Translations under genes and position numbers: made by a program
NCBI RefSeq assembly: GCF_014805625.2
Contig: NW_023998415.1
Span: forward strand, 28,134,002-28,198,001
Reading direction: 5' to 3'
DNA from: Glossina fuscipes
Lineage: Eukaryota > Arthropoda > Insecta > Diptera > Glossinidae
DNA: 64,000 bases
Shown: positions 62,215 to 64,000 of the stretch, one piece after another
Layout: the number at the start of each line of letters is the position of its first letter
Position numbering within the stretch: the stretch's first letter is position 1
The notes under the pieces: model-generated
The model's input: the letters and a program-made list of their open reading frames with translations, nothing else
What the model was told of the DNA's origin: nothing
Database searches by the model: none

Positions 62215-64000
62215 CAGATATCCCCCTTCTGTTCTGTTCTTATGTTATCTTAATTTAAACGCATTTTCACGACATCAATAACAACAATCAATTTTTGACA
62301 CCATCCTGCTTAGAATATCGTCTCGATTTCGTTGCGGAAGAATTTGAATATTAATGAAAAATGAACGAATGAAATGGAATGCGTTACATCGATTTGTTGT
62401 TGATATGTCGTAAAAATGTTTAAAACAGATTTAAATTGTTAACTGCAATAAGTTAAATTTAAGCATTGACTCACTGACTTTAACTTGAAATGAAAAAAAA
62501 AAAAACATCACTTAGTCACTGTATTGCCGTAAAATTTGACATTTACGATTTACGATTTAATCTTTTCTTTTTTTTTTTTTTGTATTTTGTTTGCAACATT
62601 TCTTGACAAACTATTTACAAATTCTATTCTCAACTTCTTGTACGGATTTTCAACTTTGATTTTATTGCATTTTTATCACCTTCTTCTCAGCATTGAACTT
62701 AACACTTATGCACATCCGTAGGTTTTTTTTTTTTTTTTTTTTTTTTTTAATACAAAAATTCCTCTATCAAGCGTAACTAATTACGCGTTACATACATCTC
62801 GCTTTCTCGCCCTCTACAGATCATATCGTTTACGTCTGCCTTGTCGGCTGGTCGGTTGATGCGGCATAAGCCCGAGCGTTACTTGCGGGCTTGTGCACGT
62901 AATTTGTAAACTTTAAAATTATATTTATTAACTTCGACATTTATGGCTATTTTCCAGCAACTCATTTGTGCAAATTTCTATTTTATGACTCTTTTCTGCA
63001 ACAAATTTCTGTTACTCTATGCCAGACTTTAACAGCTGTTGGCATTCCAACAATGTTTTTTTTTTTTGCATACCCCAAGCTTTATATGTTGTTTAAACGT
63101 GTTTTATATTTGCTATCAAGTTGTTACTCTATACTCATTTTACTCGTCGCTTTTTTTTTCTGTCTATTTTTTTTTTTTTTTTTTTTTTTTGTCTTTTTTG
63201 CTTCCTTGCAATTTACCTAATTATTATAAAACATTTCGCATAAATTAGAAAATCGTAAAAACTCGCATTTTGTTTATGAAAATGTAAGATTTTAGAAAAA
63301 AAAAAAACGAAAATAATATCCATAAAAATCAAGTCGAAATTTTTCATATAAAGTGAATGGGAGCCGTAAACAACTAGAGAGTCCGTAAATGTTATTTAAC
63401 GACCTACGAACAACAACGTAGTGTAAAAGCATATCGTTCTACGTTATAGCCCTAATGCATAAAATGTTAATTGTAGTTGAAAATCAAAAGGATTTGCTTA
63501 TCTAGTTTCCATCGCATGAGGTTAGGGATATCAATCTGCTTAATAATGATTTCGAATTCTTGTAAATTTAAACTTGATTAAATGATTAAATTAATGGTTT
63601 ACGGTCCGCTTGCGAATCATAAGTCACAGTATGAATGAAATTTTTCTTCTTCTTTTTTTTTATGTTTCTTTTCGCGCATAACAAATCGATAGATATCGTT
63701 AAACAGAATGCGTCGCTAAATCACTGCCGAAAAATGAAGCAAATTAATTAATGAATTCGTGTTTTTTGTGATAGACAATTAAAGTACGATTCCAAGATCG
63801 CCTGAATTGATCATTTTGTGATATTTTGAATACATCGGCCCGTTGCTAAGTCTATCTTTATCTAAACATTCCTTGTTGAAATGCCCAAGATGGTAGAAAA
63901 ACTGCAATAGCGCTTATATATTTTATCCTGGCTCGCATATATATGTATAAACTTAAGAAACGCTCAGGGTAGTTATGATGGCAAGACTAGCTTGAAGTAA
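62215..64000. other. AT-rich non-coding stretch
   Basis: No gene is supported. It contains T runs at 62725-62748 and 63163-63190, poly-A at 63296-63307 and unique AT-rich DNA to the end of the window. Phe-rich ORFs at 62.5-63.2 kb are translated T runs. Confidence 0.75.

Overview
This looks like non-coding nuclear DNA from an insect, most likely a fly (Diptera), and a tephritid-like fruit fly is my best guess. The evidence is the low GC content, very dense simple repeats ((TA)n, (CA)n, (GA)n, long poly-A/poly-T), decayed mariner transposase fragments and a decayed LINE of insect type. No operons, ribosome binding sites or bacterial-style genes are present. The species call is inference only. 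I found no intact protein-coding gene, no rRNA, no functional tRNA and no CRISPR array. The window is best read as a large intron or intergenic stretch filled with old mobile-element debris.

Layout. 1-12.8 kb: simple repeats, two copies of an unclassified dispersed repeat (1.7 and 2.2 kb) and one SINE-like tRNA-related repeat (6.6 kb). 12.88-13.1 kb: C-terminal remnant of a mariner transposase on the minus strand. 13.1-22.4 kb: non-coding, with a 96-bp direct duplication at 14.4 kb. 22.4-23.1 kb: a second SINE-like copy, a 100-N assembly gap, and a 47-bp perfect inverted repeat that begins at the gap and overlaps a third copy of the dispersed repeat. 26.7 kb: N-terminal mariner remnant, also minus strand. 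30.0-30.7 kb: decayed LINE reverse transcriptase, followed by a third SINE-like copy. 31.0-35.5 kb: a few short coding-like islands with plausible splice sites that I cannot assign. 39.1-39.6 kb: a cluster of short tandem repeats with different motifs. 40.6-41.2 kb: a 173-codon ORF, the longest non-repetitive ORF, probably from a mobile element. 43.7 kb: a long (GT)n array with a 10-N gap. 48.6 kb: a fragment resembling the CENP-B/Tc5-type helix-turn-helix domain. 52.0, 58.8 and 59.4 kb: more dispersed repeats. 58.0 kb: a second kind of tRNA-like sequence, with a good B box. 61.4-61.8 kb: a possible retroposon 3' tail ending in a (GATATATA)-type repeat.

Nothing here forms a working gene system. 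The points most worth checking are the two tRNA-related repeat families, the dispersed repeat family, the palindrome at the gap, the 40.6 kb ORF, and whether the coding-like islands at 31-35 kb are exons of a host gene.
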